Notes under the pieces: model-generated
Databases searched by the model: none
What the model was told of the DNA's origin: nothing
What the model saw: the letters and a program-made list of their open reading frames with translations, nothing else
From: Geobacter sp. UBA6802
Lineage (GTDB): Bacteria; Desulfobacterota; Desulfuromonadia; Geobacterales; Pseudopelobacteraceae
Direction: 5' to 3'
DNA: 6,282 nucleotides
Assembly: GCA_002452325.1 (NCBI GenBank)
Contig: DKFG01000272.1
Coordinates: 1 to 6,282, forward strand
Made by a program: the position numbers and the translations under genes
Shown: positions 1 to 6,211 of the stretch, one piece after another
How positions within the stretch are numbered: the first letter of the stretch is position 1
Layout: every line of letters begins with the position of its first letter

Positions 1-478
1 GCTGCTGCTGGCCGCCGGACAGCTCACCAGGGGTGTGGTGTTCCCAGCCGCTCAGCCCGACGGCTGCCAGGGCCGCCTTGGCCAGCTCATGGCGGCGTTT
101 GACCGGATCACCACGGTAGATCAGCGGCAGTTCCACGTTTTCCAGGGCCGTGGTCCGGTTGAGCAGGTTAAAGCCCTGAAACACAAAACCAAGGTAACGC
201 CTTCGCAGCATGGCCCGCTGATCACGGTTCAGTCCGCCCACCTCAACCCCCTGAAACAGATAACTGCCGCTGCTGGGGCTGTCCAGACAGCCCAGGATGT
301 TCATGGTGGTGCTCTTGCCTGAGCCGGATGGCCCCATCACCGCCACAAACTCCCCCGGACGGATCAACAGGTCCACCCCGCGCAGGGCCTGCATGGCTGC
401 GGTTCCTTTGCCGTAGGTTCTGGTTACCTGACGCAGCTCAATGACCGGCGGGGACTCTGGCGTGATCTCCGTTTGCAT
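1..478 (-). CDS. MacB/LolD-type ABC transporter ATPase, N-terminal part (runs off the window edge)
   Basis: This is the ATP-hydrolysing subunit or domain of a MacB-type exporter, expected on the cytoplasmic face of the inner membrane, where it drives a tripartite pump with the adaptor and outer-membrane protein encoded just upstream. The 159 codons present show a Walker A motif GPSGSGKST (residues 49-57), the MNILGCLD stretch typical of MacB/LolD-like ATPases (59-66), a Q-loop at Q101 in FQGFNLL, and the signature LSGGQ (153-157). Walker B and the H-loop lie beyond base 1. The ATG at 478-476 follows the adaptor stop by 2 nt. The nearest Shine-Dalgarno-like GAGG is about 13 nt upstream, so initiation probably relies on termination-reinitiation from the adaptor. 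Whether the gene continues into a permease (MacB, about 650 residues) or ends as a separate ATPase of about 230 residues cannot be seen. The family call is firm; the substrate is unknown. Confidence 0.95.
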   Translation of the reverse strand, partial: MQTEITPESPPVIELRQVTRTYGKGTAAMQALRGVDLLIRPGEFVAVMGPSGSGKSTTMNILGCLDSPSSGSYLFQGVEVGGLNRDQRAMLRRRYLGFVFQGFNLLNRTTALENVELPLIYRGDPVKRRHELAKAALAAVGLSGWEHHTPGELSGGQQQ

Positions 479-480
479 GG

Positions 481-1770
481 CTAGTTTTTTTCCTCAATAC
501 TATCCACCACCACCTGCATACCGGCTGAAAGACCTGACTTGACCTCGGTCATGGCGCCATCACTCAGGCCGGTTGTGATCGGTTGTTGCTGCAATTTTCC
601 CTCACGCAGCAACCAGACACGGGGGTTTTTCCCTTCGCTCTCCGGGTTTTTCTTGGGGGCCTGACTTGGCGGACGGGGCAACAGCTTGCTGACCAGACCG
701 CCGCTGCCCTGTTTTGTCTGATCAGACGCTACAGGCGGGGTAAAGCGCAGGGCGCTGTTGGGCACCAGCAGCACCTTGTCCACCTTGTTTACGGTTATCG
801 TGGCAGTGCCGGTCATACCGGGTCGCAGCAACAGTTCACGATTGTCCACCCTCAGCACGGTTTCGTAGGTAACCACCCCGGCCACGGTCTTGGCGCCAAA
901 GCGCACCTGGCTGATGGTGGCCGGAAAGATGCGATCTGGATAAGCCGCCACGGTAAAACCGGCAGACTGGCCGGTGCGCACCTTGCCCACATCCGCCTCA
1001 TCCACATCCACATGCAGCTCCATCTGGGTCAGGTCTTCGGCCAGGGTGAACAACACCGGGGTCTGGAACGAGGCTGCCACGGTCTGCCCCGGTTCTGCTG
1101 CCCGCTTCAGCACCACCCCATTGATCGGCGAGCGGATCAACGCCTTGGAGAGGTCAATCTGTTGGGTCTGAAGGGTGGCAACGGCCTGGGAGACGCTGGC
1201 CTTGGCGCTTGCTTCATCGGCCAGTGCCCGGTCCAGGGTGGCGATGGCGCTGTCCATCTCTGCCCTGGACGGCACCTTGCCGTTACTCTCCTTCTGCACC
1301 TGCACCAGTCGGGCCAGCTTGGCCTTTGCTTCAATAATGGTGGCCTGCATCTGCAGCACCTTGGATCTGGCCGCCTCAAGGGAGGCCGCGGTCTGGGCCA
1401 CCTGGGCCTCAAGCCGTGCCGTATCGATCCGGGCCAGAATCTGCCCTTTTTTGACCAGACTGTTGTACTCAACCTCAACGGTCTTGATGGTGCCGGAGAT
1501 CTCGCTGCCCACATCCACCTGATTGGTTGACTGAAGTGCGCCGGTGGCAGAAACCGAGACAACCAGATTCCCCTGCCGCACCTCCTGGGTCTGGTAGCCG
1601 GGCTGACGGTTATCCCGTTTGCCTTTCCAGATCAGCAGGACAGCAATCAGCAGCGCCAGCAGGACTCCTGCGACAAGATAGGGGCGCAGGTGTGCAAAAC
1701 GCGAGGGGGGCTGGTCCAGTCCAAGGGTCTTGGTCAGATCATTGGATGGGGTGGTATCGGTATCAGTCAT
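481..1770 (-). CDS. macA: MacA-like periplasmic adaptor (membrane fusion protein, HlyD/RND-MFP family), 429 aa
   Basis: This adaptor links an inner-membrane ABC pump to an outer-membrane channel. Residues 1-30 are cytoplasmic and polar. A transmembrane anchor lies at about 31-48 (YLVAGVLLALLIAVLLIW). Next come a first lipoyl half-motif (about 73-118), an Ala/Gln-rich alpha-helical coiled-coil hairpin (about 119-210), the second lipoyl half with SPINGVVLKR (about 214-223), a beta-barrel (about 249-330) and a membrane-proximal domain (331-429). A Pro/Ser/Lys-rich segment at about 345-383 interrupts the last domain and is probably a flexible loop. I chose the ATG at 1770 because AGGAG (1782-1778) sits 7 nt upstream. 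A longer open frame to 1872 would only re-read the upstream gene. The start overlaps the upstream outer-membrane gene by 8 nt and the TAG stop is 2 nt before the ABC ATPase start, which supports a MacA-type rather than RND-type partner. Cargo is unknown. Confidence 0.93.
   Translation of the reverse strand: MTDTDTTPSNDLTKTLGLDQPPSRFAHLRPYLVAGVLLALLIAVLLIWKGKRDNRQPGYQTQEVRQGNLVVSVSATGALQSTNQVDVGSEISGTIKTVEVEYNSLVKKGQILARIDTARLEAQVAQTAASLEAARSKVLQMQATIIEAKAKLARLVQVQKESNGKVPSRAEMDSAIATLDRALADEASAKASVSQAVATLQTQQIDLSKALIRSPINGVVLKRAAEPGQTVAASFQTPVLFTLAEDLTQMELHVDVDEADVGKVRTGQSAGFTVAAYPDRIFPATISQVRFGAKTVAGVVTYETVLRVDNRELLLRPGMTGTATITVNKVDKVLLVPNSALRFTPPVASDQTKQGSGGLVSKLLPRPPSQAPKKNPESEGKNPRVWLLREGKLQQQPITTGLSDGAMTEVKSGLSAGMQVVVDSIEEKN
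484..490 (-). other. A-AAA-AAC slippery heptamer at the end of the adaptor gene
   Basis: The last sense codons of the adaptor are GAG GAA AAA AAC, followed by TAG. Read in frame, they contain the canonical X-XXY-YYZ heptamer A-AAA-AAC, within a run of seven A. A -1 slip here would replace TAG with CTA GCC ATG CAA and carry ribosomes into the ABC ATPase frame. The motif and frame relationship are seen directly; any actual frameshifting is unproven. A fused product would put a cytoplasmic ATPase after a periplasmic domain with no intervening membrane segment, so a chance A-rich 3' end is at least as likely. Confidence 0.3.
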
Positions 1771-3208
1771 TTGGTTGCTCCTGAAGGATCTGTTTTTCAG
1801 CCTCTGTCCGGCTCCAGCCCCCACCCAGCGCCTTGTAGAGCCGGGCCAGATTGGAAACCACCGTTGCCTCACAGCGGACCAGCTGTTCCTGCGTACTCAA
1901 GAGTGAGCGCTGGGTCTCCAGCACTGACTGGAAATCCACCAGTCCGGCCCGGTACTGGCTGCCTGCAATGTCGGCTGCGCTCTGTGCCGCCAGCGCCGCC
2001 TGTTTCAGGGACTCTCTGCGGTTCAGCTCCTGACTATATGCAATCAGGCTGTTTTCCACATCACGCAGGGCGGTCAGCACACTGGAGCGGTACTGAAGCT
2101 CCGCCTGTTCCTGCAGGGCGTTCTGGATCTCGATATTCCGGCTGATCCTGCCACCGTCAAAAATGGTCATCAGCGTATTGGCTGCCAGGGAATAGAGCAT
2201 GGCGCTGGGTTGAAACAGGTTGTTAACGGCCAGGGCCTGCAGCCCCACTGAACCGGATAGCGAGAGGTCGGGATAGCGGGCAGCGGTGGCAACGCCGATC
2301 TGGGCGGTGGCTGCCGCCAGTTTCCGCTCGGCGCGACGGATATCAGGTCGCTGACGCAGGGTATCCGCCGGTATGCCGATTGCCAGTTCAGCCGGGACAA
2401 ACGGCAGAGCAGCAGGGTTTGCAAGCTCTGTCAGGGCACCGGGAGGGCGTCCCAGCAGCAGCGCCAGACTGTTTTTGGTCTGTTCCAGCGAACCTTGCAG
2501 GGTGGGTAACAGTGCACGGGTTTGCTCAAGACTCACCCGGGCCTGATCTTCATCCAGCTGGGTCACCAGTCCGGCCTTGTTGCGCCAGCGGGCGATCTGC
2601 CAGGTCTCGGTCTGGCTGGTGATGTTGCTCTGAAGGATGGCGAGCTGGGCCTGCCAGGAACGCAGCTCAAGGTAGGCCAGCGCAACTTCGGCCAGCAGGC
2701 TGACTCTGGTTGCGCGCAGATCCTCCAGCGCCGCCTCTGCCGTGGCGTCGGCAGCCTCAAGAGTCCGGCGTTTTCCTCCAAACAGGTCCAGTTCCCAGCT
2801 GGCGTCAAACTGCAATCCAAAGCTGTCACTGGTTCTGCCGCTACCGGTTTCTTCACTGGAACCGGTGCGGGTTACCCCGGCTCCGGCCTGCAGGGTTGGA
2901 TAGCGGTCGGCTGCAGCATACCCGCGCCGGGCCCGGGCCTCTGTCAGACGGGCAGCGGCCAGCTTCAGATCAAGATTGTTGGCAGCTGCCTCCTCAATCA
3001 GGCGGGACAGCAGCGGATCATTGAGGCAGTGCCACCAGACCGCAAGCTGATCCGGCGCCGTTGCCCGCTTCTTGAGGCCCCCCTGTTCCGGGGTCTGCCA
3101 GGTTGGCGGCACAACGCTCTCCGGTCTGCGGTAGTCAGGCCCCACAGCGCAGCCGCTGACCAGAACAACAATGCCAATCAGGCAGCAAAACCTGCTGAGG
3201 CTGCTCAT
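1763..3208 (-). CDS. NodT/OprM-type outer-membrane efflux lipoprotein (TolC-like), 481 aa
   Basis: This is the outer-membrane exit duct of a tripartite efflux system. The N-terminus has a short basic segment, a hydrophobic core and the lipobox LVSGC with C20 as lipidation site, followed by AVGPDYRRP, a hallmark of the NodT family. Two outer-membrane-efflux (OEP) repeats follow at roughly residues 75-255 and 275-465. They show long amphipathic helices and typical motifs such as SWELDLFGG, LAYLELR, LLLGRPPG, IPADTLRQRPDIRRAE, AARYPDLSLSGSVG and FDGGR. The length is normal for the family. The ATG at 3208 has AGGA 6 nt upstream and overlaps the kinase stop in an ATGA junction. The TGA stop lies 8 nt inside the adaptor gene. 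Encoding the duct before the adaptor and ATPase gives the pump its own channel rather than dependence on a housekeeping TolC. The substrate cannot be deduced. Confidence 0.95.
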   Translation of the reverse strand: MSSLSRFCCLIGIVVLVSGCAVGPDYRRPESVVPPTWQTPEQGGLKKRATAPDQLAVWWHCLNDPLLSRLIEEAAANNLDLKLAAARLTEARARRGYAAADRYPTLQAGAGVTRTGSSEETGSGRTSDSFGLQFDASWELDLFGGKRRTLEAADATAEAALEDLRATRVSLLAEVALAYLELRSWQAQLAILQSNITSQTETWQIARWRNKAGLVTQLDEDQARVSLEQTRALLPTLQGSLEQTKNSLALLLGRPPGALTELANPAALPFVPAELAIGIPADTLRQRPDIRRAERKLAAATAQIGVATAARYPDLSLSGSVGLQALAVNNLFQPSAMLYSLAANTLMTIFDGGRISRNIEIQNALQEQAELQYRSSVLTALRDVENSLIAYSQELNRRESLKQAALAAQSAADIAGSQYRAGLVDFQSVLETQRSLLSTQEQLVRCEATVVSNLARLYKALGGGWSRTEAEKQILQEQPND

Positions 3209-4350
3209 ACCGCTTCCTTGCGGTTAACAACGGGTAATCTGATCTCCACCTCAAGTCCTCCTTCAGGTCGGTTGCGAGCCGTTACCGAGCCGCCATGCAA
3301 CGCTACGGCGCGGGCGGTGATGGCCAGGCCGATGCCGGTGCCGCCGCTTTGCCGGTCACGGGCCTCTGCCACCCGGCAGAACGGCTGGAAGATCGCCTCC
3401 AGCATCGCCTCAGGCACGCCAGGACCATGATCACGGACCCGGATCACGGCATGGTTCTGCTGACTCTGTTCAAGCAGCAGTTCAACAGCGTTTCCTTCGC
3501 CGGTATAACGCAGACCGTTGCGCACCACATTTTCAATTGCCCGGCGCAGCAGTTCACGATTTCCGGTAACCTGTAGCCCGGCCTGCTGGCTCAGCAGCAC
3601 CTGACAGGCGCTTCCGGCTGCCTCAAAGTCAGCGTCTTGCGCCACCTCATCCATCAGCTCTCCCAGATCAACCTGCTCAGTCTGACTCAATGTCGCGCCG
3701 TTGTCCAGCAGGCTCAAGGTCAGCAGCTCGCCGATCATCCCGTTTAAACGCCCGGTCTCCTGTTCAATCCGGTCCAGGGCCTGTTCCGCATCTGCTGAAG
3801 CCTTGCGACGCGCCAGCCCCAACGCAACCTGCAAACGGGCCAGGGGAGAGCGGAGTTCATGGGAGATATCACGCACCAGCTGTTTCTGCGCTACCAGCAG
3901 GGTTTCAATCCGTTCTGCCATCCGGTCAAAGTCACGACCCAGATCGGCAATCTCATCGCCTTGCTGCCCCGCAGCAATGCCGGTACGGGCTGTCAGATCG
4001 CCATCCGCCAGCTGCTGTACCGCCTGCCGCAGTTGGCGAACCGGAGCAGTAAGCCGCCAGGCCAACAGGTAACAGATCCCGCCTCCCACCACCAGAAAGA
4101 TGACTGCCTGGACACCAAGATCAAAAAGGAAGGGGATAGGGAGCGGACCATGGGGCCGGAAGGATGGCTTCATGCCAGGAAAATCAGGTGGCGGCGGTAG
4201 TTTGCCCTGTTGCAACTGTTGGGTGATCTCCGGGTGTCGGTGCTGCAGCAGCCAGTCCTTGACCCGGAAGGCCAGAGAGAAAAAGACCGCTCCCGAGATA
4301 AGCATGGCCAACAGAAAGGCGATGAACAGTTTCACAAACAGTGATTTCAT
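3205..4350 (-). CDS. cpxA: CpxA-like membrane sensor histidine kinase, 381 aa
   Basis: This inner-membrane kinase should phosphorylate the response regulator encoded just upstream. Transmembrane helices are at about 8-28 and 77-99. The periplasmic loop between them is only about 48 residues and contains a Pro-rich stretch (LPPPPDFPG, then RPHGPLPIPF). A HAMP domain follows (about 100-150). The dimerisation/phosphotransfer helix contains DISHELRSPLARLQ, with H164 the phospho-acceptor. The ATP-binding domain shows an N-box ENVVRNGLRYT (273-283), a DHGPGVP box (307-313), the EARDRQSGGTGIGLA region (329-343) and a C-terminal strand. The H-box and the FxPFxRVxEARDRxSGGTG region resemble enterobacterial CpxA as I remember it. 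The sensor loop is much shorter than CpxA's, so the stimulus may differ. The ATG overlaps the regulator stop as ATGA, and the stop overlaps the efflux gene start in the same way. The kinase class is certain; orthology to CpxA is inferred. Confidence 0.92.
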   Translation of the reverse strand: MKSLFVKLFIAFLLAMLISGAVFFSLAFRVKDWLLQHRHPEITQQLQQGKLPPPPDFPGMKPSFRPHGPLPIPFLFDLGVQAVIFLVVGGGICYLLAWRLTAPVRQLRQAVQQLADGDLTARTGIAAGQQGDEIADLGRDFDRMAERIETLLVAQKQLVRDISHELRSPLARLQVALGLARRKASADAEQALDRIEQETGRLNGMIGELLTLSLLDNGATLSQTEQVDLGELMDEVAQDADFEAAGSACQVLLSQQAGLQVTGNRELLRRAIENVVRNGLRYTGEGNAVELLLEQSQQNHAVIRVRDHGPGVPEAMLEAIFQPFCRVAEARDRQSGGTGIGLAITARAVALHGGSVTARNRPEGGLEVEIRLPVVNRKEAV

Positions 4351-5054
4351 ACCGTGCCTGTCGGGCGGAGGTAGATATAGCCGACCCCGCGCACACTCTT
4401 GATCCGTTCGCTACCATCGCCGACGGGTCCCAGTTTGCGGCGCAGGCTGCTGATATGCACATCAATACTGCGATCAAAGGAGTTGAGCGGTCTGCCCAGG
4501 GCCTGGCTGCAGAGTTCCTCCCGGCTGATTACCTGTCCGGCCTGGGCCAGCAGCAGTTCCAGCAGCGAAAACTCAAGGGAGGTGAGCTCCACCACCCGTT
4601 CCCCCTGCAAAACGGTTCTCCGGCCCGGATCAAGGGTCAGATCCCCCACGCACAAGGCTGTTCCCGGTGTCGTCTCCCCTTTCTGCGATACCGCCTGACG
4701 GCGCTGGATTGCCCTGATCCTGGCCACCAGCTCACGGGGATTGAACGGCTTGGGCAGGTAATCATCAGCTCCCAGCTCAAGCCCAACAATCCGGTCCACC
4801 TCTTCACCACGGGCGGTCAGCATCACCACCGGCACGGTCGATGCAGCCCGTATCCTGCGCAGCACCTCAAAACCGTTCAAGCCGGGCAACATCACATCCA
4901 GCACAACCAGGGCATGGTCGCCCCGGGATCCCAGCTCTGCCCCTTCACTACCGTTATGTACCGCTGCAACCTCAAACCCTTCGCCTGCCAGGTATTCGGT
5001 CAACAGGCTGCATAGCTCTTGATCATCATCTATCACCAGTATCCGGTTTTCCAT
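4347..5054 (-). CDS. cpxR: CpxR-like OmpR-family response regulator, 235 aa
   Basis: This cytoplasmic DNA-binding regulator should be phosphorylated by the kinase encoded directly downstream. The receiver domain (about 3-115) carries the acidic cluster DDD (9-11), phospho-acceptor D53 in VVLDVMLPG, T80 in MLTARG, and K102 in LPKPFNPREL. A winged-helix effector domain follows (about 133-230), with LTSLEFSLLELLL, the recognition-helix region SFDRSIDVHISSLRRKL and the RGVGYIYL hairpin. The segments LGLELGADDYLPKPFN-RELVARIRAI and LGRPL-FDRSIDVHIS-LRRKL are strikingly CpxR-like. An in-frame GTG at 5057 is possible. I prefer the ATG at 5054 because the GGTGA upstream is then 4 nt away rather than 1 nt. 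It is the first gene of the operon, and a CpxR-box-like operator lies just upstream, so autoregulation is likely. Confidence 0.93.
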   Translation of the reverse strand: MENRILVIDDDQELCSLLTEYLAGEGFEVAAVHNGSEGAELGSRGDHALVVLDVMLPGLNGFEVLRRIRAASTVPVVMLTARGEEVDRIVGLELGADDYLPKPFNPRELVARIRAIQRRQAVSQKGETTPGTALCVGDLTLDPGRRTVLQGERVVELTSLEFSLLELLLAQAGQVISREELCSQALGRPLNSFDRSIDVHISSLRRKLGPVGDGSERIKSVRGVGYIYLRPTGTV

Positions 5055-5085
5055 CACGTCACCCGTCTTGTTTGAACTGCTGCTC

Positions 5086-5114
5086 AGTATAGACCGTCTG
5101 CAGCGCAGCGTCAG
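5086..5114 (-). promoter_or_regulatory. Predicted sigma-70-type promoter of the regulator/kinase/efflux operon
   Basis: On the minus strand, CTGACG (5114-5109, four of six matches to TTGACA) is separated by exactly 17 nt from TATACT (5091-5086, five of six matches to TATAAT). This places transcription initiation near 5079, about 25 nt before the ATG at 5054. The left arm of the CpxR-like inverted repeat begins at 5114 and so touches the -35 hexamer. That suits activation or autoregulation by the encoded regulator. This is a prediction from motif spacing only. Confidence 0.55.
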
Positions 5115-5153
5115 TAAAGTTTTGTAACGTTGCAGTTCCTTACAAAACTTTAC
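5114..5153. promoter_or_regulatory. Divergent operator: perfect 14-bp inverted repeat of CpxR-box-like sites
   Basis: GTAAAGTTTTGTAA (5114-5127) is repeated exactly in reverse complement at 5140-5153, separated by a 12-bp spacer. Each arm contains GTAAA-N5-GTAA, matching nine of the ten defined bases of the enterobacterial CpxR box GTAAA-N5-GTAAA; the last base is C in one arm and G in the other. The pair lies between the CpxR-like operon (left) and the EF-hand gene (right), one arm adjoining the operon's predicted -35. No U-tract follows, so it is not a terminator. The repeat is seen directly; binding by the neighbouring regulator is an inference from the family. Confidence 0.7.
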
Positions 5154-5180
5154 GAACCTGTTGAAACTCTTAACGAATAG

Positions 5181-5243
5181 TTTTGCTCCAGCTTCCGATA
5201 AGGTCAGTACCAGAGATCAGTTTTGGCTCCAATTCCGTATAAG
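5181..5243 (+). repeat. Imperfect direct repeat in the leader of the EF-hand gene
   Basis: Two copies of a motif of about 22 nt start at 5181 and 5221, a 40-bp period. Copy 1 reads TTTTGCTCCA-GC-TTCCGATAAGG and copy 2 reads TTTTGGCTCCAA-TTCCGTATAAGG; they differ by a substitution and single-base indels. Copy 2 runs directly into the ribosome binding site of the EF-hand gene. Copy 1 ends in AAGGTC, a weaker Shine-Dalgarno-like string with no start codon at suitable distance. It could be a small tandem duplication or a duplicated protein/RNA binding element. No strong sigma-70 -10/-35 pair for the rightward promoter was found in 5154-5240. Confidence 0.5.
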
Positions 5244-5248
5244 GAGGT
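5242..5248 (+). promoter_or_regulatory. Strong ribosome binding site of the EF-hand gene
   Basis: AGGAGGT is a near-perfect anti-Shine-Dalgarno match ending 5 nt before the ATG at 5254. It decides the start of the EF-hand gene. The same frame stays open upstream to a TTG at 5161, but that codon has no comparable site. Confidence 0.85.
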
Positions 5249-5253
5249 GCACC

Positions 5254-6168
5254 ATGAGCAGTATCAGCAGTGTGAGCAGCAGCATGCTGCAACAGATGCA
5301 GGAGAGGATGTTCAAAAAGGCAGACGCAAACGGGGACAGCAGCATATCGAAAGATGAATTCAGTGCACTGTCAAAATCGGGGGATAGCACGAGCAGCAGC
5401 GATGCAGCGGCTATGTTTGCCCAGTTTGACACTGATAGTGATGGCGCCCTGAGCAGACTTGAGTCCGATGCGGCCATTGCCAAAGCCGGGCAAGAGATGC
5501 AATCACAAGGCACACGCCCACAGGGTCCACCCCCCGGCCCTCCACCAGCAGAAGATTCAGAAACGTCATCTTCGGAGAGCAGCGATGTCAGCGCCATTTT
5601 TGACGAAATGGACACTAATCAGGATGGTGTTGTCAGTCTGGCCGAGATGACGGCTGCGCTTGCCCAATCCGATGAGAACGACTCTTCATCAGATCCGAAA
5701 TCATTGCTTGATACCATCAGTACGGCACTGGAATCAGGTGATACCACAACGGCACAGGCCGCTTTGGCCACCCTGCAGGAGCAGGCTGCAGCACGCAATG
5801 GCGGACGGACCGATGATCCGTTTAACAGGGATCTGCAAAAACTTGCCGATGCGCTTGAATCGGGCGACACATCCGCTGCCCAGTCATTAGTGGCCGGTAT
5901 TCAGGAAAAAATGGCGTCCCATGGACCGGGCCGTGAGATGGCCGGTGACAACCAGAACCGGAACAGCAGCTCTGAGGACACGGTAGCGCAGACGTTGCAA
6001 AGCATGCTTGATGCAATTGATGAGTCATCGTCTTCCAGTTCAGACACCAGTGCCAGCACTATACTCAAAAGCCTGCTCACCTCTGCCTTGAACAGTTATA
6101 TGCAGCAAAGTTCAAACAGCTATGCACAGAACTCGTTGAACAGCATGAGCGTATCGACTACGGCGTAG
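5254..6168 (+). CDS. Ser-rich EF-hand calcium-binding protein with duplicated helical repeats, 304 aa
   Basis: This is a probable calcium-binding protein of unknown role. Three canonical 12-residue EF loops are visible: DANGDSSISKDE (24-35), DTDSDGALSRLE (59-70) and DTNQDGVVSLAE (120-131), each with acidic or polar ligands at 1, 3, 5 and the bidentate Glu at 12. A Pro/Gly linker (about 88-99, GPPPGPPP) separates the first pair from the third loop. The C-terminal half has two related helical units sharing ALESGDT (158-164 and 200-206, offset 42 residues), followed by Ser-rich tracts and a Ser/Asn/Gln-rich tail. No Sec signal peptide, lipobox or membrane segment is evident, even from an upstream TTG start. 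Similar EF-hand proteins are sometimes labelled XopAW-like type III effectors; nothing here supports such secretion. The gene diverges from a CpxRA-like operon across a shared operator, so co-regulation with envelope stress is likely. The gene is certain; its function is open. Confidence 0.92.
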   Translation: MSSISSVSSSMLQQMQERMFKKADANGDSSISKDEFSALSKSGDSTSSSDAAAMFAQFDTDSDGALSRLESDAAIAKAGQEMQSQGTRPQGPPPGPPPAEDSETSSSESSDVSAIFDEMDTNQDGVVSLAEMTAALAQSDENDSSSDPKSLLDTISTALESGDTTTAQAALATLQEQAAARNGGRTDDPFNRDLQKLADALESGDTSAAQSLVAGIQEKMASHGPGREMAGDNQNRNSSSEDTVAQTLQSMLDAIDESSSSSSDTSASTILKSLLTSALNSYMQQSSNSYAQNSLNSMSVSTTA

Positions 6169-6187
6169 CCTCAAACCTAACCACAAT

Positions 6188-6211
6188 ACGGTTCACTTAA
6201 GGCTTAACCGT
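6188..6211. repeat. Small inverted repeat downstream of the EF-hand gene
   Basis: ACGGTT (6188-6193) and AACCGT (6206-6211) form a 6-bp stem around a 12-nt loop, 19 bp after the EF-hand stop. No T-run follows directly, so intrinsic termination is doubtful. The right arm runs into the REP-like element that starts at about 6208, and it may be part of that array rather than an independent element. Confidence 0.3.

Noticed and set aside
583..1530. Long plus-strand open frame opposite the adaptor gene (315 codons).
   Set aside because: It is antisense to a clear adaptor. Its translation is low-complexity, rich in Gly, His, Leu and Gln, with no recognisable domain; a shadow of codon bias.
1771..1872. 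N-terminal extension of the adaptor by 34 residues.
   Set aside because: It re-reads the end of the outer-membrane gene in another frame. AGGAG 7 nt before the ATG at 1770 and the membrane anchor close to that start favour the shorter form.
2522..3430. Plus-strand open frame of 302 codons opposite the efflux gene and the kinase 3' end.
   Set aside because: It spans two real minus-strand genes and has no family motif or ribosome binding site.
5055..5057. GTG start for the response regulator, one codon upstream of the ATG.
   Set aside because: It would leave only about 1 nt between the GGTGA and the start; the ATG at 5054 has better spacing. It changes the product by one residue only.
5114..5153. 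Inverted repeat read as an intrinsic terminator between divergent genes.
   Set aside because: The stem is AT-rich, has no following T-tract, and lies upstream of both genes, where a terminator would have no transcript to end. An operator explains it better.
5154..5240. Sigma-70 promoter for the EF-hand gene, for example TTGAAA at 5161 or TTTACG at 5149.
   Set aside because: No acceptable -10 hexamer lies 16-18 nt downstream of either (best is a three-of-six match at 5173-5178). It may be activator-dependent, but a position cannot be supported.
5161..5253. Upstream in-frame extension of the EF-hand gene to a TTG at 5161 (31 extra residues).
   Set aside because: TTG lacks a ribosome binding site, while AGGAGGT lies 5 nt before the ATG at 5254. 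The extension adds no signal peptide or domain and would run over the leader repeat.
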